A DNA stretch of 64,000 nucleotides from Clostridiales bacterium Firm_16 (GCA_001604185.1 LVAV01000113.1:62001-126000), one strand, 5' to 3'; counted from the first letter of the stretch, positions 24,389-34,631 are shown. Translations and numbers: made by a program. The notes: generated by a model not told the origin, from the sequence alone.

Positions 24389-26509
24389 ATGAAACGGAAG
24401 ATATGGATAACCTTTGCAGTCTCCGCGATGATGGTCGTTGCGACAATGACTTTGGCAACTACAGGTAAGCTTCTCCGTGCGCAAGAGAATAAACAAGAGA
24501 ATAAAGAAGATACTGTAGAGCAACAGAAGAATAGTATTTCGGCTCAAGATTTAAAGGCTCCGAATCTTCATGTCGTGTGCGTAGAGTCGGAAATTCCGTA
24601 TGAGGCGGGTTTTGGATGGGTCGTGAGCTATGCATGGGATGAAGTGAGTGGTGCAGATCAGTATGAGTATGAAATGGAAGGTGAAATTCAAGGGTGCAGT
24701 GGCACCACAAAGGAAACGAGTCTGGTTTTCTCCATTGTTACTTGCGACGGAGAAAAAAGCCAAACAGTAAAAGTTCGTGCAATCAAGACGGTGAATGGAG
24801 AAATAACCTACGGGCCGTATAGTGAAATAAGTGTTTCTCCGAAAGAGATAATCGATAGACCATCGAATTTGAAAGTTTCAACAACGGGAGACGAAGTAAC
24901 GCTTTCCTGGAATAAAGTGAACGGAGCTGAAAGTTATATAATCTGGAAGGGAACAGGCTCGGGATTATTGCATGAACCGTATGAACTAATCGATGATGTG
25001 ACTACGACGAGTTATTCTTTTGGCAAATTGCCAGTGGGGACATATTCTTTCTGGGTGTGCGCGTGCAAAAAAACAGATGGATATCTAATGTGTGGGTACT
25101 ATGGTGTGGGTGTGAAATATGAAGTGTATGATGTCATTCCGAAGAATGTTCAGGCTATGCAGGCATCCGCAACAAGGCTGAGAGTTGTTTGGAATCCGGT
25201 AAATGGAGCGACAGGATATCAGGTATGGAGAGCGACATCGGAAGAAGGACCTTTTACTGCACTGGGATCTGTTACCGGAACGGAGAGAGTGTGTGTCGGA
25301 CTTACAACAGGAAATACATATTATTTTAAAGTTCGATCCTATGTTGAAAACAATGGCGCACGAAAATATAGCGATTTCAGCGAAGTGGTAAGCGGCATTC
25401 CCCGAGCGATAAACCCGGAGAACGTCAAAGTTAACGGGATATCCTCAACCAAGGCCCTGGTTTCCTGGAGTGAAACAGACGGTGCAACAGGATATCAGGT
25501 ATGGAGAGCGACATCGGAAGAAGGACCTTTTACAGCACTGGGATCTGTTTCCGGAACAGAAAGGTTGTGTATCGGACTGACAAGTGGTACGACATACTAT
25601 TTTAAAGTCCGTGCCTTCAATGATCTGAACGAAACAAAAGCATATAGTGCATTTAGCGAAGTGGCCAGTTTTACAACTGGCAGTGTGAGTCCTTCGAATG
25701 TAACGGCGACCACCTCGACCAGAGTAAACCTCACTTGGGAGAAAGTCGATGGAGCAACAGGGTATCAAGTATGGCGAGCAACTTCCGAAGAGGGACCATA
25801 TACTGCATTGGGTTCTGTTTCTGAGACAGAGAGATTGTGTGTCGGACTGACACTCGGAACAACATATTATTTCAAAGTCCGGGCATACTACTTATGTAAC
25901 GGGACGAAGCATTATAGCGAATATAGTGATGTAGTAAGTGCTGTTCCCCGAATGATGCCCCCGGAGAACGTCACAATTGACTGGATAGCCGCAACAAGGC
26001 TGAGAGTTGTTTGGGATCAGGTAGATGGAGCGACAGGATACCAGTTATGGCGAGCAACATCAGAAGAAGGTCCATATACTGCACTCGGATCTGTTACCGG
26101 AACGAAGAGAGTGTGTGTCGGACTTACAACAGGAAATACATATTATTTTAAAGTTCGATCCTATTTTGATAATAATGGCACACGAAAATATAGCGATTTC
26201 AGCGAAGTAGTGAGCGCTGCTCCAATTCCGCCGAATCCTCCAACCAATTTCAAGGCTAAGATGTATCGGAGAATCTGGTGTGATCCTTTTTCGTTGATGT
26301 TTTCTTGGGAAGGGGATATTGATGAAGATAGATTGGTGTATGAGATATTTTTTGCTACTTCGGAAGAAGGACCATACGAAAAACTGTGTTCCAGCAGAGG
26401 AAATTGGGTAGAGTGGCCAACCGGGAAAGGGATATATTACAAGATCCGAACCGTTGATTGTGGCGTTTACAGTGATTTCAGTGAAGTGGTAACTCCAGAG
26501 AAGTGGTAA
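24389..26509 (+). CDS. Secreted protein made of seven fibronectin-III-like units
   Basis: 706 residues. An N-terminal hydrophobic signal (WITFAVSAMMVVATMTLATTG) is followed by a short charged spacer and seven FN3-like units of about 90 residues. Units 3-6 are near copies of one another, sharing GATGYQVWRATSEEGP, a TALGSV strand and TTYYFKVR; their DNA is also nearly identical in blocks, implying recent duplication. Unlike its neighbours it has no PT linker, PASTA or DUF4214, and no sorting signal, so it is probably released or held by another protein. The DNA is visibly more AT-rich than flanking genes. GGGAGG lies 9 bases before the ATG at 24389. Confidence 0.82.
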   Translation: MKRKIWITFAVSAMMVVATMTLATTGKLLRAQENKQENKEDTVEQQKNSISAQDLKAPNLHVVCVESEIPYEAGFGWVVSYAWDEVSGADQYEYEMEGEIQGCSGTTKETSLVFSIVTCDGEKSQTVKVRAIKTVNGEITYGPYSEISVSPKEIIDRPSNLKVSTTGDEVTLSWNKVNGAESYIIWKGTGSGLLHEPYELIDDVTTTSYSFGKLPVGTYSFWVCACKKTDGYLMCGYYGVGVKYEVYDVIPKNVQAMQASATRLRVVWNPVNGATGYQVWRATSEEGPFTALGSVTGTERVCVGLTTGNTYYFKVRSYVENNGARKYSDFSEVVSGIPRAINPENVKVNGISSTKALVSWSETDGATGYQVWRATSEEGPFTALGSVSGTERLCIGLTSGTTYYFKVRAFNDLNETKAYSAFSEVASFTTGSVSPSNVTATTSTRVNLTWEKVDGATGYQVWRATSEEGPYTALGSVSETERLCVGLTLGTTYYFKVRAYYLCNGTKHYSEYSDVVSAVPRMMPPENVTIDWIAATRLRVVWDQVDGATGYQLWRATSEEGPYTALGSVTGTKRVCVGLTTGNTYYFKVRSYFDNNGTRKYSDFSEVVSAAPIPPNPPTNFKAKMYRRIWCDPFSLMFSWEGDIDEDRLVYEIFFATSEEGPYEKLCSSRGNWVEWPTGKGIYYKIRTVDCGVYSDFSEVVTPEKW

Positions 26510-26552
26510 CGATATTAGTGATCGAACCTTGTAAGTAGAAATGAATGAGTAC

Positions 26553-26590
26553 GCCTGGGGAGGAGATAATCCTTCTCAGGCTAATTTTTT
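26553..26590 (+). terminator. Intrinsic terminator after the FN3 protein
   Basis: GCCTGGGGAGGA (26553-26564) pairs with TCCTTCTCAGGC (26570-26581) including two G-U pairs; TAATTTTTT follows. Confidence 0.8.
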
Positions 26591-26760
26591 CCTTCCGCCT
26601 GATATATTAGTATAAAATCGCAAATTTGATTGTTTTCTTCATGCTGAGCCTTTATACTTGAAGTGTTATTTTCCCCGAAAGCGGGGAGTGGTTTGGTTTA
26701 TTGGAACAGGCGTCGGATGATCGGGGCTTGTTTCAAGACATGTTTTAGGAGGTTTGGGAA

Positions 26761-29700
26761 GTGAGAACGAAATGGTTCTGGGGGGCTTTTCTCTCGATTA
26801 TTCTGTTATTTTCGATGCTGCCGAAAGATATGCTGCGTGCGGCGGATGACTATGTTGTCGATTCGCCGGAAAGTGTCCAGTTGCAGTACGGCAATGCGGC
26901 GACATATGTTGACTGTTCTTTCGATGGGAAGTCGGAATACACAATGTACAACTTTAGCGCTACCTGCAACAGCATGTACTTGATGAATGAGAATAACAAG
27001 TATATTACATTCTATTTGTCCTGGAAAGCGACCGGGTATAAGGACACATACGTGTCTGCTTACTATTCTTCTGCGATGTCGGAACAGGAGAAAAAAGTAT
27101 ATGAGGGTGACTGGGGCTTCTATGCACGTATCGATCCCAAGGATTGGGAAGAAGCGAATATTGAACCCGGAACGACTTATTCCAGTACGATTCGCATTTC
27201 TTACCAGTTGAAGAAGGGTAATTCGTATTGCGACTATCAGCAGATCATTATTCCGATCTCCATTACACTTCCGGAAACTATTCCTACGGAAAACAAGGTC
27301 ACGATCAAGCCGGGTCAGGGTGCATCCGGAAGTACGATCACTTTTACCGACAGTGACAAGACTCGTTTCGATGACCGTCAGCTGGATGATTTCTCCCAGT
27401 ATGCCAATGATACGATCTTCGTAGGCGCTGACAACGTGAAGTACTACAAGCTTCCGTCCTGCCCGTCTTCTTTTACGGCACCTTCCAACAAGAAGTTTGC
27501 TGCCTGGGAATTATATGGTGAATCCCATCTGCCGGGTGATGTTGTTCCGTTGAACGGCAACCTGACACTTACGGCACTCTGGGTTTCGAAAAACGAGACA
27601 GAACTGTCATGTACAATGCCGTCCCAGATTACCTTCAATGTCGGAGATAAAACTGTTCCGTTCTCATATACTATCGGTGCACAGGGCCCTGTGTCAGTCG
27701 AATTCCAGGCTGCAAACCTGAAGAGCCCGGACGGAAAATCTGAGATTCAGTATAGACTTGCTGCGAATCAGTATGAGGCAGAAAACAACTATTACAATTG
27801 CACGACTACGCTCAATAAATTTTCGAGCGGCCAGAATACGGCTTATATGACACTTACTGACGTATACAATTCCTGGTACAAATTAAGACCTAATACCACG
27901 TATACAGGAAAGATAACCTATACAGTCAAGGATCTTACTTATAATATCGTCAAGACGGGAACGATCAATGTTACCGTAAAATCTCCGCACTTCAAGGTTA
28001 CGATCGATGCAGGAGAGGGAACGGGAACAACGAGAGTTTATTCGACCAGTGACAGCTCTTTGATCTTTACGGGGGCAGACTACAAGGATTGTCCTGAAGG
28101 TATGTTCTTTTACAATCCCTATGGCGAGTTGTGCTTCAGAACCCCGCATTATTTCTCGAACTTTACTCCACCGGAGGGCTATGAGTTCGTTGTGTGGAAG
28201 AATATTGATTCAACATATGATGTAGATCCGGAGTATTCTCCAGATTTCTGCGTAATGAGTTGTTTCTACTATAATACGCTTGAAACCAGATTAACTCCTG
28301 TATATGAACCGATCTTCCCGATAACGACAACCTTGTCAGAGTACGAAAAGATCGAGTTGCCGTATCATCAGAATGTATTCCAGGTGCAGGCTCAGCTGGA
28401 CGGAAGAAGCAATTTCAGCGGAGTGCAGGTCTACTATGGCATCAATACAACACCGGAACTCAATGGTGAGAAGATCGACCTGAAGTTATCCACATCTTCG
28501 TCATACGGATCGAATAATTATCTGTATATTAAGAACAGTGCCTATGTATCTTTCTATATCCATACAACGGATGCAGACTGGAGAGACAAGCCGGCCGGAA
28601 CCTACAAAGGCAAACTGTCTTGTTCGATTACCGATACTACAGCGACGGGAGAATACAGAAATTACAGGAACTTTCTTATCCCGATCGAGATCGTCATTCC
28701 GGAGAAGACGTACACTGTTTCCTATGACCCGAACGGTGGAAGCGGCAGCCAGCCTTCAGATACCTATTCTCCGAATTTCGCACTGAAGCTTCCAACCTAT
28801 ACAACCTTAAAGGGCCCGGATGGATACGAATTTGGTTCTGTGTGGAGTGTACAGGTCGGCGATGCTGAACCTGTAGAACAGAATGCCGGATCCACTGTCA
28901 TGATCACAGATGATGTCATCCTGAGACCGGTCTGGAGAGCAAGAAGAAATTACATTACCTATTATCTGGATGGTGGTACGAATAACCCTTCGAACCCGAA
29001 TAATTTTACATGTGAATCAGATACGATCATTCTTCAGGATCCGTCGAAGTACGGCTATGACTTCAAGGGATGGTTCACTGATAGTGGTTTTACAAAGCCG
29101 ATCACTGAGATCCCTCACGGAACAACTACTTCCAATATCATAGTTTATGCGAAGTGGGAGTTGAGATCGGATACGACTTTCTGCACGGTATCCTTCGACG
29201 CCAACGGCGGAACAGGTACCATGGCATCGCAGCAGGTAGTAGAGAACAGTAAGTACAGACTGCCGAGTTGTGGTTTTACCGGAAAGACGGGCTATGGCTT
29301 CCGAATCTGGCAGGTTCAGATCGGTGACGCTGAACCGCAAGAGATGAGGTACAATACAGAGATCACAGTAACTGCAGATGTGAAAGTGACCGCATTGTGG
29401 AAGGCTAACTCTTACAGAATCTGGGCATACTATGAGCTTGATCACGGTCATTATCCGGGCCCGACTTACTATACTATCGAAGATCACGTTGTCTTCGAGG
29501 ATTCGATTCCGGATGAACCGGATAAGTGGGCCTTCGGTGGATATTATAAAGACCAGCAGTTTACGATTCCTGTCACAGAGATCCCGAAGGGATCGACCGG
29601 TTCATTTGAGATGTACATCAAGTGGGTCGAGGTCAATCCTATAAAGAAATATACCATCACGTGGCAGTACGAAGATGGAACAGAATTTGCAACTACTGAA

Positions 29701-32250
29701 GTTGAAGAAGGAACAGTACCGGACCATTACGCTCCGAGCAAGCCGTCTACAGTAGATAAGGTCTACGAATTTGCAGGCTGGTCTCCGACACCGGTAGCGG
29801 CTTCAGCAGATGCATCTTACAAAGCTACATATAAAGCAACACCCAGAAAGTATACGGTGCGCTTCCTGAATGGAGATACTGTGCTGCAAAGTGGCAGTGT
29901 TGAATACGGTAAGACTCCGGAGTATACGAAGGCGACGCCAACAAAGGCTCCGACCAACCAGTATACATATACCTTCAAGGGATGGGATAAGGAACTTTCC
30001 GCCGTAACCGGAGATGTGGATTACTATGCTACATTCACATCGAAGAAACGTGCCTATGCCATTACCTTTAAGAGTGAAGGCAAGACGATCCGTACTGTGA
30101 ACTTCGACTATGGCGAAATGCCTGAATTCACAGGTGATGCTCCGGTCAAGGCAGCCACTGTGGATAAGGAGTACACGTTTACCGGATGGACTCCGGAGCT
30201 TGAAAAGGTTACAGGTGAGGCGACCTACGAAGCTGTATTCAAAGAGTCTACAAGAAAGTACACCATCAAGTTTATCAATGATGATGGCACGAATCTCCAG
30301 AGCAGCAAAGTCGAATACGGCAAGCTTCCGCAATATACAGGAACTACCCCGAAGAAGGCGGCTACGGCAAGTGAGCACTATACTTTCGCCGGATGGCATA
30401 CAGCAATCGTGAAGGTCAGCGGAGATGCGACATATCGTGCAACATATACCGCAGAGCCGAACGAGTATGTTGTCAAGTTTGTCATGAATAATCACGGAAG
30501 CCAGGTGGCTTCTCAGACCATCAAGTATGGTGATAAGGTAACCAAGCCTTCCGCACCGAAAGCGGACGGTTGGACCTTCAAGGGCTGGTATTCAGACAAG
30601 GATCTGAAGACTTCATATGATTTCAGTAAAGCAGTAACTGCGGATCTGACATTGTATGCGAAGTGGGTAAAGAATGTAACCCCGACTCCGACGGATACAC
30701 CTACACCGACTCCGTCTAATACGCCGACCCCGACAAACACACCGACCCCGACGAAGAAGCCTACTCCGACAAAGAAGCCGACTCCGACGAAGAGACCGAC
30801 AAACACACCGACTCCGACGAAGAAGCCGACTCCTACAAAGAAACCGACGAACACGCCGACCCCGACAAAGAAGCCGACGAGTACGCCGAAGCCGACCAAC
30901 ACGCCGACTCCGACAAAGAAGCCGACGAGTACGCCGAAGCCGACCAACACGCCGACTCCGACAAAGAAGCCGACAAGTACACCGAAGCCGACCAATACGC
31001 CGACTCCGACAAAGAAGCCGACGAGTACGCCGAAGCCGACCAACACGCCGACTCCGACAAAGAAACCGACAAGTACACCGAAGCCGACCAACACGCCGAC
31101 TCCGACAAAGAAACCGACGAGTACGCCGAAGCCGACCAATACGCCGACTCCGACAAAGAAGCCGACGAGTACGCCGAAGCCGACCAACACGCCGACTCCG
31201 ACGAAGAAGGTAACACCTGTTCCTGGAACCGTTGTTATGCCGGATGTAATCGACATGCAGTATCAGGATGCACAGAAGACGATCAAGGCTGCCTTCAAGG
31301 AAGCCAAGATCACAAACTATGAGATCCAGATCGCCTGGATGAATAATACCGATCTGAAGAAGGCGGGAAGAGTCATCGACCAGTCTCCGTCCGGTGGAAA
31401 GACCATCAAATCAGGCGATAAGAAGATCACGGTAAGACTTTATGTACTTGCAGGCAAGAATACACCTACACCGACCAAGGTACCGCCGACTCCGGGTGAC
31501 AAGACCTTCGAAGGTTTTGTTGAGAGACTTTACACAGTTGCTTTGAACCGTGCTTCCGATCCTGCCGGCAAGAAGTACTGGGTCAACAGAGTTGAGAATG
31601 AGGGTGCTACAGGTGCGGATTGCGCAAGATTCTTCCTGCTGGATTCTCCAGAGTTCCTCAACCGTGGACTGAAGCCGGAAGATTTTGTTGAGACACTTTA
31701 TAAGACATTCTTCGACCGCGCTTCGGATGCTGCCGGTAAAAAAGGCTGGGTAAATGCAATAAAGAGTGGTACAATGTCTCGAGAAGAAGTGGTCAACAAC
31801 TTTATCGAGTCTACCGAATGGTGTAATGTCTGTGCTTCCTATGGCGTGAAGTCCGGAGCGAAATACCATAAGGCAACCGAGGCTTCCGGAAAGTCTGTAG
31901 AGTTTGCGATAAGACTTTATACCTGCTGTCTGAATCGTGATGCTGATGCGGCCGGTGTGAAGTACTGGTCACTGGCTCTGACAAATCTGGAGAAGACCGG
32001 TTGTGACGCGGTTCGAGAGTTCTTCACAAGCAAGGAGTTCGTTAGTGCCAAGACATCGAACGAAGAGTACGTGAAGAGACTTTATACTACCTGCATGGGT
32101 AGAGAGGCATCTGCCGGTGAAATCCAGTACTGGGCCGGGCAGATCAAGAGTGGTCAGAAGACCCGTCAAGATGTTCTCAACTTCTTTGGTCAGTCCGAAG
32201 AATTTACCAATATCTGTAAGAAATACGGTATTGATAGAGGAACCATCTGA
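26761..32250 (+). CDS. Giant secreted surface protein: InlB-like repeats, PT linker, PASTA-like, DUF4214
   Basis: 1829 residues, intact. Order: signal peptide (WFWGAFLSIILLFSMLP...MLRA), about 620 residues of beta-rich modules shared with the gene at 18829, then about 650 residues of InlB B-repeat/Listeria-Bacteroides-type units (SYDPNGGSGSQPSD, YGYDFKGWFTDSGF, and KPTSTPKPTN later marking the linker), a PT linker (about 1305-1483), a PASTA-like domain (MPDVIDMQYQDAQKTI...RVIDQSPSGG) and four DUF4214 units ending KKYGIDRGTI. The GTG start has AGGAGG 8 bases upstream. No LPXTG or SLH; surface retention through PASTA (cell-wall binding) and/or DUF4214 is an inference. Role as adhesin or matrix component is likely but unproven. 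Confidence 0.9.
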   Translation: MRTKWFWGAFLSIILLFSMLPKDMLRAADDYVVDSPESVQLQYGNAATYVDCSFDGKSEYTMYNFSATCNSMYLMNENNKYITFYLSWKATGYKDTYVSAYYSSAMSEQEKKVYEGDWGFYARIDPKDWEEANIEPGTTYSSTIRISYQLKKGNSYCDYQQIIIPISITLPETIPTENKVTIKPGQGASGSTITFTDSDKTRFDDRQLDDFSQYANDTIFVGADNVKYYKLPSCPSSFTAPSNKKFAAWELYGESHLPGDVVPLNGNLTLTALWVSKNETELSCTMPSQITFNVGDKTVPFSYTIGAQGPVSVEFQAANLKSPDGKSEIQYRLAANQYEAENNYYNCTTTLNKFSSGQNTAYMTLTDVYNSWYKLRPNTTYTGKITYTVKDLTYNIVKTGTINVTVKSPHFKVTIDAGEGTGTTRVYSTSDSSLIFTGADYKDCPEGMFFYNPYGELCFRTPHYFSNFTPPEGYEFVVWKNIDSTYDVDPEYSPDFCVMSCFYYNTLETRLTPVYEPIFPITTTLSEYEKIELPYHQNVFQVQAQLDGRSNFSGVQVYYGINTTPELNGEKIDLKLSTSSSYGSNNYLYIKNSAYVSFYIHTTDADWRDKPAGTYKGKLSCSITDTTATGEYRNYRNFLIPIEIVIPEKTYTVSYDPNGGSGSQPSDTYSPNFALKLPTYTTLKGPDGYEFGSVWSVQVGDAEPVEQNAGSTVMITDDVILRPVWRARRNYITYYLDGGTNNPSNPNNFTCESDTIILQDPSKYGYDFKGWFTDSGFTKPITEIPHGTTTSNIIVYAKWELRSDTTFCTVSFDANGGTGTMASQQVVENSKYRLPSCGFTGKTGYGFRIWQVQIGDAEPQEMRYNTEITVTADVKVTALWKANSYRIWAYYELDHGHYPGPTYYTIEDHVVFEDSIPDEPDKWAFGGYYKDQQFTIPVTEIPKGSTGSFEMYIKWVEVNPIKKYTITWQYEDGTEFATTEVEEGTVPDHYAPSKPSTVDKVYEFAGWSPTPVAASADASYKATYKATPRKYTVRFLNGDTVLQSGSVEYGKTPEYTKATPTKAPTNQYTYTFKGWDKELSAVTGDVDYYATFTSKKRAYAITFKSEGKTIRTVNFDYGEMPEFTGDAPVKAATVDKEYTFTGWTPELEKVTGEATYEAVFKESTRKYTIKFINDDGTNLQSSKVEYGKLPQYTGTTPKKAATASEHYTFAGWHTAIVKVSGDATYRATYTAEPNEYVVKFVMNNHGSQVASQTIKYGDKVTKPSAPKADGWTFKGWYSDKDLKTSYDFSKAVTADLTLYAKWVKNVTPTPTDTPTPTPSNTPTPTNTPTPTKKPTPTKKPTPTKRPTNTPTPTKKPTPTKKPTNTPTPTKKPTSTPKPTNTPTPTKKPTSTPKPTNTPTPTKKPTSTPKPTNTPTPTKKPTSTPKPTNTPTPTKKPTSTPKPTNTPTPTKKPTSTPKPTNTPTPTKKPTSTPKPTNTPTPTKKVTPVPGTVVMPDVIDMQYQDAQKTIKAAFKEAKITNYEIQIAWMNNTDLKKAGRVIDQSPSGGKTIKSGDKKITVRLYVLAGKNTPTPTKVPPTPGDKTFEGFVERLYTVALNRASDPAGKKYWVNRVENEGATGADCARFFLLDSPEFLNRGLKPEDFVETLYKTFFDRASDAAGKKGWVNAIKSGTMSREEVVNNFIESTEWCNVCASYGVKSGAKYHKATEASGKSVEFAIRLYTCCLNRDADAAGVKYWSLALTNLEKTGCDAVREFFTSKEFVSAKTSNEEYVKRLYTTCMGREASAGEIQYWAGQIKSGQKTRQDVLNFFGQSEEFTNICKKYGIDRGTI
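30840..31205 (+). repeat. 48-bp in-frame tandem repeat in the PT linker
   Basis: About seven near-identical units encode KKPTSTPKPTNTPTPT. The period is a multiple of three, so loss or gain of a unit keeps the frame, unlike the disrupted array at 22.5 kb. Confidence 0.85.
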
Positions 32251-32266
32251 CAAGAGTAAAAACAAA

Positions 32267-32320
32267 TTGAAAAAGGCTGTCTCAAAGGCGAGAAAAACTG
32301 CTTGAGAGACAGTCTTTTTT
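32267..32320 (+). terminator. Intrinsic terminator after the giant surface protein
   Basis: GGCTGTCTC (32275-32283) pairs with GAGACAGTC (32306-32314), followed by TTTTTT. Confidence 0.8.
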
Positions 32321-32321
32321 C

Positions 32322-32350
32322 TTGTTTTGCTCCAATATTTCGGGTATACT
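32322..32350 (+). promoter_or_regulatory. Promoter of the oxaloacetate decarboxylase operon
   Basis: TTGTTT (32322-32327), 17-bp spacer, TATACT (32345-32350); predicted start about 32357, leaving a leader of about 78 nt. Confidence 0.55.
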
Positions 32351-32434
32351 TTAAAAGGAAAAAGTTGGGTTTCTCACACCACTTTTCCGTAAAGATATAT
32401 TCAAATTTATTAAATATAAGGAGAGACGCATCGT

Positions 32435-33820
32435 ATGAAAGTAAACATTACAGAGACAGTATTGCGTGATGCGAATCAGTCGCTTATCGCAACAAGAATG
32501 CCGTTTTCGGATTTCGAAGCCATTCTTGAGAAACTCGATGAAGCGGGCTATTATTCGCTGGAGTGCTGGGGAGGCGCTACCTTCGATTCCTGCCTCCGCT
32601 ATTTGAATGAGGATCCGTGGGAGAGACTTCGCAAGATCAAGGCGAAGGTTAAGAAGACTCCTCTGCAGATGCTCCTTCGTGGACAGAACATCCTTGGATA
32701 TAAGCATTATCCGGATGACGTAGTACGTCTCTTCATTAGAAAGTCTGCCGAGAACGGCATGGACATCTTCCGTATCTTCGATGCGTTGAACGATTTCAGA
32801 AACATTGAAGTGTGCATTGACGAAGTAAAGAAGTGCGGCAAGCATGCACAGGGTTGCATCTGCTACACCACATCTCCTGTACATACACTCGAGAAGTATG
32901 TTGAAATGTGTAAGGAACTCGAGGGCATGGGCGTTGACTCCATCGCCATCAAGGATATGGCGGGTATCTGCTCTCCTAAGGAAGCTTACGATCTCGTAAA
33001 GGCTATCAAGGATGCTAAGATCTCTGTTCCGCTCTTCTTCCATACTCACCATACAACAGGTATGGGTCCGATGACTCTTATGAAGGCGATCGAGGCCGGT
33101 GTTGACGGTATCGACTGTGCCATCTCTTCTTTCGCAGGCGGTACATCACAGCCTTGCACAGAGACCATGGCTTTCACAATGGGTCAGTTCGGTTATGAGT
33201 CCGGTCTTGATACAGATAAGCTCAAGGAAATCGCTGATTTCTTCGTTCCGGTAAGAAAGAAGTTCCTCGACAATGGTACACTCAATCCTACCGTTATGGG
33301 CATCAAGGCTGACATCCTCAAGTATCAGGTTCCGGGTGGTATGCTTTCTAACATGATCGCTAACCTCAAGGACATGAACGCTCTTGATAAGTTCGACGAA
33401 GCTCTGGCTGAGATCCCGGCAGTACGTAAGGATATGGGTTATCCGCCGCTCGTTACACCTCTTTCCCAGATGGTTGGTAACCAGGCAGTACAGAACGTTC
33501 TCCTCGGTCAGCGTTACAAGAACATCTCCAAGGAGATCAAGGCTTATCTCCGCGGTGAATACGGTAGAGCTCCGGGCGAAGTAAACCAGGAACTCATCGA
33601 CAGATGCTGGAAGCCGGAAGAAATCGTTAAGGGCAGATTTGCAGATACCCTTGAACCGGCTTTCGAGAAGACTAAGGCAGAACTCGGCAAGAGAGCACGT
33701 TCTGATGAGGATGTCCTCTCCTACATCGCTTTCCCTCAGGTAGCGGAGAAGTACTTCGATTATCGTGAAGAGCAGGAGAGCAACACCGTGAACTACACCA
33801 TCGAGAAGAAGGAGGATTGA
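32435..33820 (+). CDS. oadA: Oxaloacetate decarboxylase, carboxyltransferase (alpha) subunit
   Basis: 461 residues. HMGL-like barrel with the start ETVLRDANQSLIATRM, the catalytic Lys in AIKDMAGIC and the metal-binding HTHHTTG, followed by the PYC/OADA conserved domain. It moves the carboxyl group of oxaloacetate to biotin. Classical OadA is about 600 residues with a C-terminal biotinyl domain; here the chain stops before it and the biotin carrier is a separate gene two places downstream. Pyruvate carboxylase subunit B has a similar core, but the OadG and OadB genes in the same operon argue for the sodium-pumping decarboxylase. AAGGAGAG precedes the ATG. Confidence 0.92.
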   Translation: MKVNITETVLRDANQSLIATRMPFSDFEAILEKLDEAGYYSLECWGGATFDSCLRYLNEDPWERLRKIKAKVKKTPLQMLLRGQNILGYKHYPDDVVRLFIRKSAENGMDIFRIFDALNDFRNIEVCIDEVKKCGKHAQGCICYTTSPVHTLEKYVEMCKELEGMGVDSIAIKDMAGICSPKEAYDLVKAIKDAKISVPLFFHTHHTTGMGPMTLMKAIEAGVDGIDCAISSFAGGTSQPCTETMAFTMGQFGYESGLDTDKLKEIADFFVPVRKKFLDNGTLNPTVMGIKADILKYQVPGGMLSNMIANLKDMNALDKFDEALAEIPAVRKDMGYPPLVTPLSQMVGNQAVQNVLLGQRYKNISKEIKAYLRGEYGRAPGEVNQELIDRCWKPEEIVKGRFADTLEPAFEKTKAELGKRARSDEDVLSYIAFPQVAEKYFDYREEQESNTVNYTIEKKED

Positions 33821-33824
33821 TTCC

Positions 33825-34223
33825 ATGAATCCTACATTATTCACGCTTAGCGCTGAGGTTGCCGAGAAGGCCGGCGATAAGGTGTACGGAGTTTTGGAGG
33901 CACTCGGCGTAGCTCTGTTTACATGGGCTGTCGTTTTCGGAGTCCTTTTCCTGATCTTCGTATGTATCCGTATTTTCGGTGCGGTAGTCGGCTCTTTCAG
34001 CAAGAAACCGGAAGCTCCTGCAACTCCTGCCGCAGCTCCGGCAGCTGCTCCTGCAGCCGGTGCCACAGAGGATGCCGGCGAAGAATTCTCTTCCGGCTCA
34101 CTGAAACTCAAGGGTTGTGATGAGAAGACAGCGGCGATGATCATGGCGATCGTAAGTGACAACACGGGCATTCCGCTCAATGAACTTATCTTTAAGTCCA
34201 TCACGCTTGTGGAAGAAAAGTAA
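33825..34223 (+). CDS. Oxaloacetate decarboxylase small membrane (gamma/OadG-like) subunit
   Basis: 132 residues: one membrane helix (ALFTWAVVFGVLFLIFVCIRIFG), an Ala-Pro linker and a small acidic C-terminal domain (LKLKGCDEKTAAMIMAIVSDNTG). OadG-type subunits tether the carboxyltransferase to the membrane pump. It is longer than classical OadG (about 85 residues) because of the C-terminal domain. AAGGAGG precedes the start, only 4 bases after oadA. Confidence 0.85.
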   Translation: MNPTLFTLSAEVAEKAGDKVYGVLEALGVALFTWAVVFGVLFLIFVCIRIFGAVVGSFSKKPEAPATPAAAPAAAPAAGATEDAGEEFSSGSLKLKGCDEKTAAMIMAIVSDNTGIPLNELIFKSITLVEEK

Positions 34224-34238
34224 AGGAGAAACGGCAAT

Positions 34239-34631
34239 ATGATTTATAACGTAACGATCAACGATAAAGTATATGAAGTAGAAGTAGAGAAGGGTAAGGC
34301 AAACCTTCTTAAGACCACAGCAGTTGTTGCAGCTCCTGCTGCAGCTCCGGCTGCTGCACCTGCCGCTGCTCCGGCAGCACCTGCTGCAGCTCCGGCCCCG
34401 GCTGCCGGCCCTGTATCCGGTACTCCGGTTCCGGCTCCGCTCCCGGGCACGATCCTGAAGGTCCTTGTTACCGCCGGTCAGGCAGTCAAGGAAGGCGAAC
34501 TGCTGGTTGTCCTCGAGGCTATGAAGATGGAGAACGAGATCTATGCACCTTGCGCAGGTACAGTCAATCAGATCCTCACTTCCAAAGGCGCGACGGTTGC
34601 TACCGGCGACGTGCTCTTGAGTCTTTCATAA
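34239..34631 (+). CDS. Biotin carrier (biotinyl domain) protein of the decarboxylase
   Basis: 130 residues: a short N-terminal strand region (YNVTINDKVYEVEVEKGK), an Ala-Pro-rich flexible linker and a biotinyl domain with the canonical EAMKMEN whose Lys carries biotin. Carries carboxyl groups from the alpha subunit to the membrane beta subunit. AAAGGAG precedes the ATG; it is 15 bases after the OadG-like gene. Confidence 0.93.
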   Translation: MIYNVTINDKVYEVEVEKGKANLLKTTAVVAAPAAAPAAAPAAAPAAPAAAPAPAAGPVSGTPVPAPLPGTILKVLVTAGQAVKEGELLVVLEAMKMENEIYAPCAGTVNQILTSKGATVATGDVLLSLS

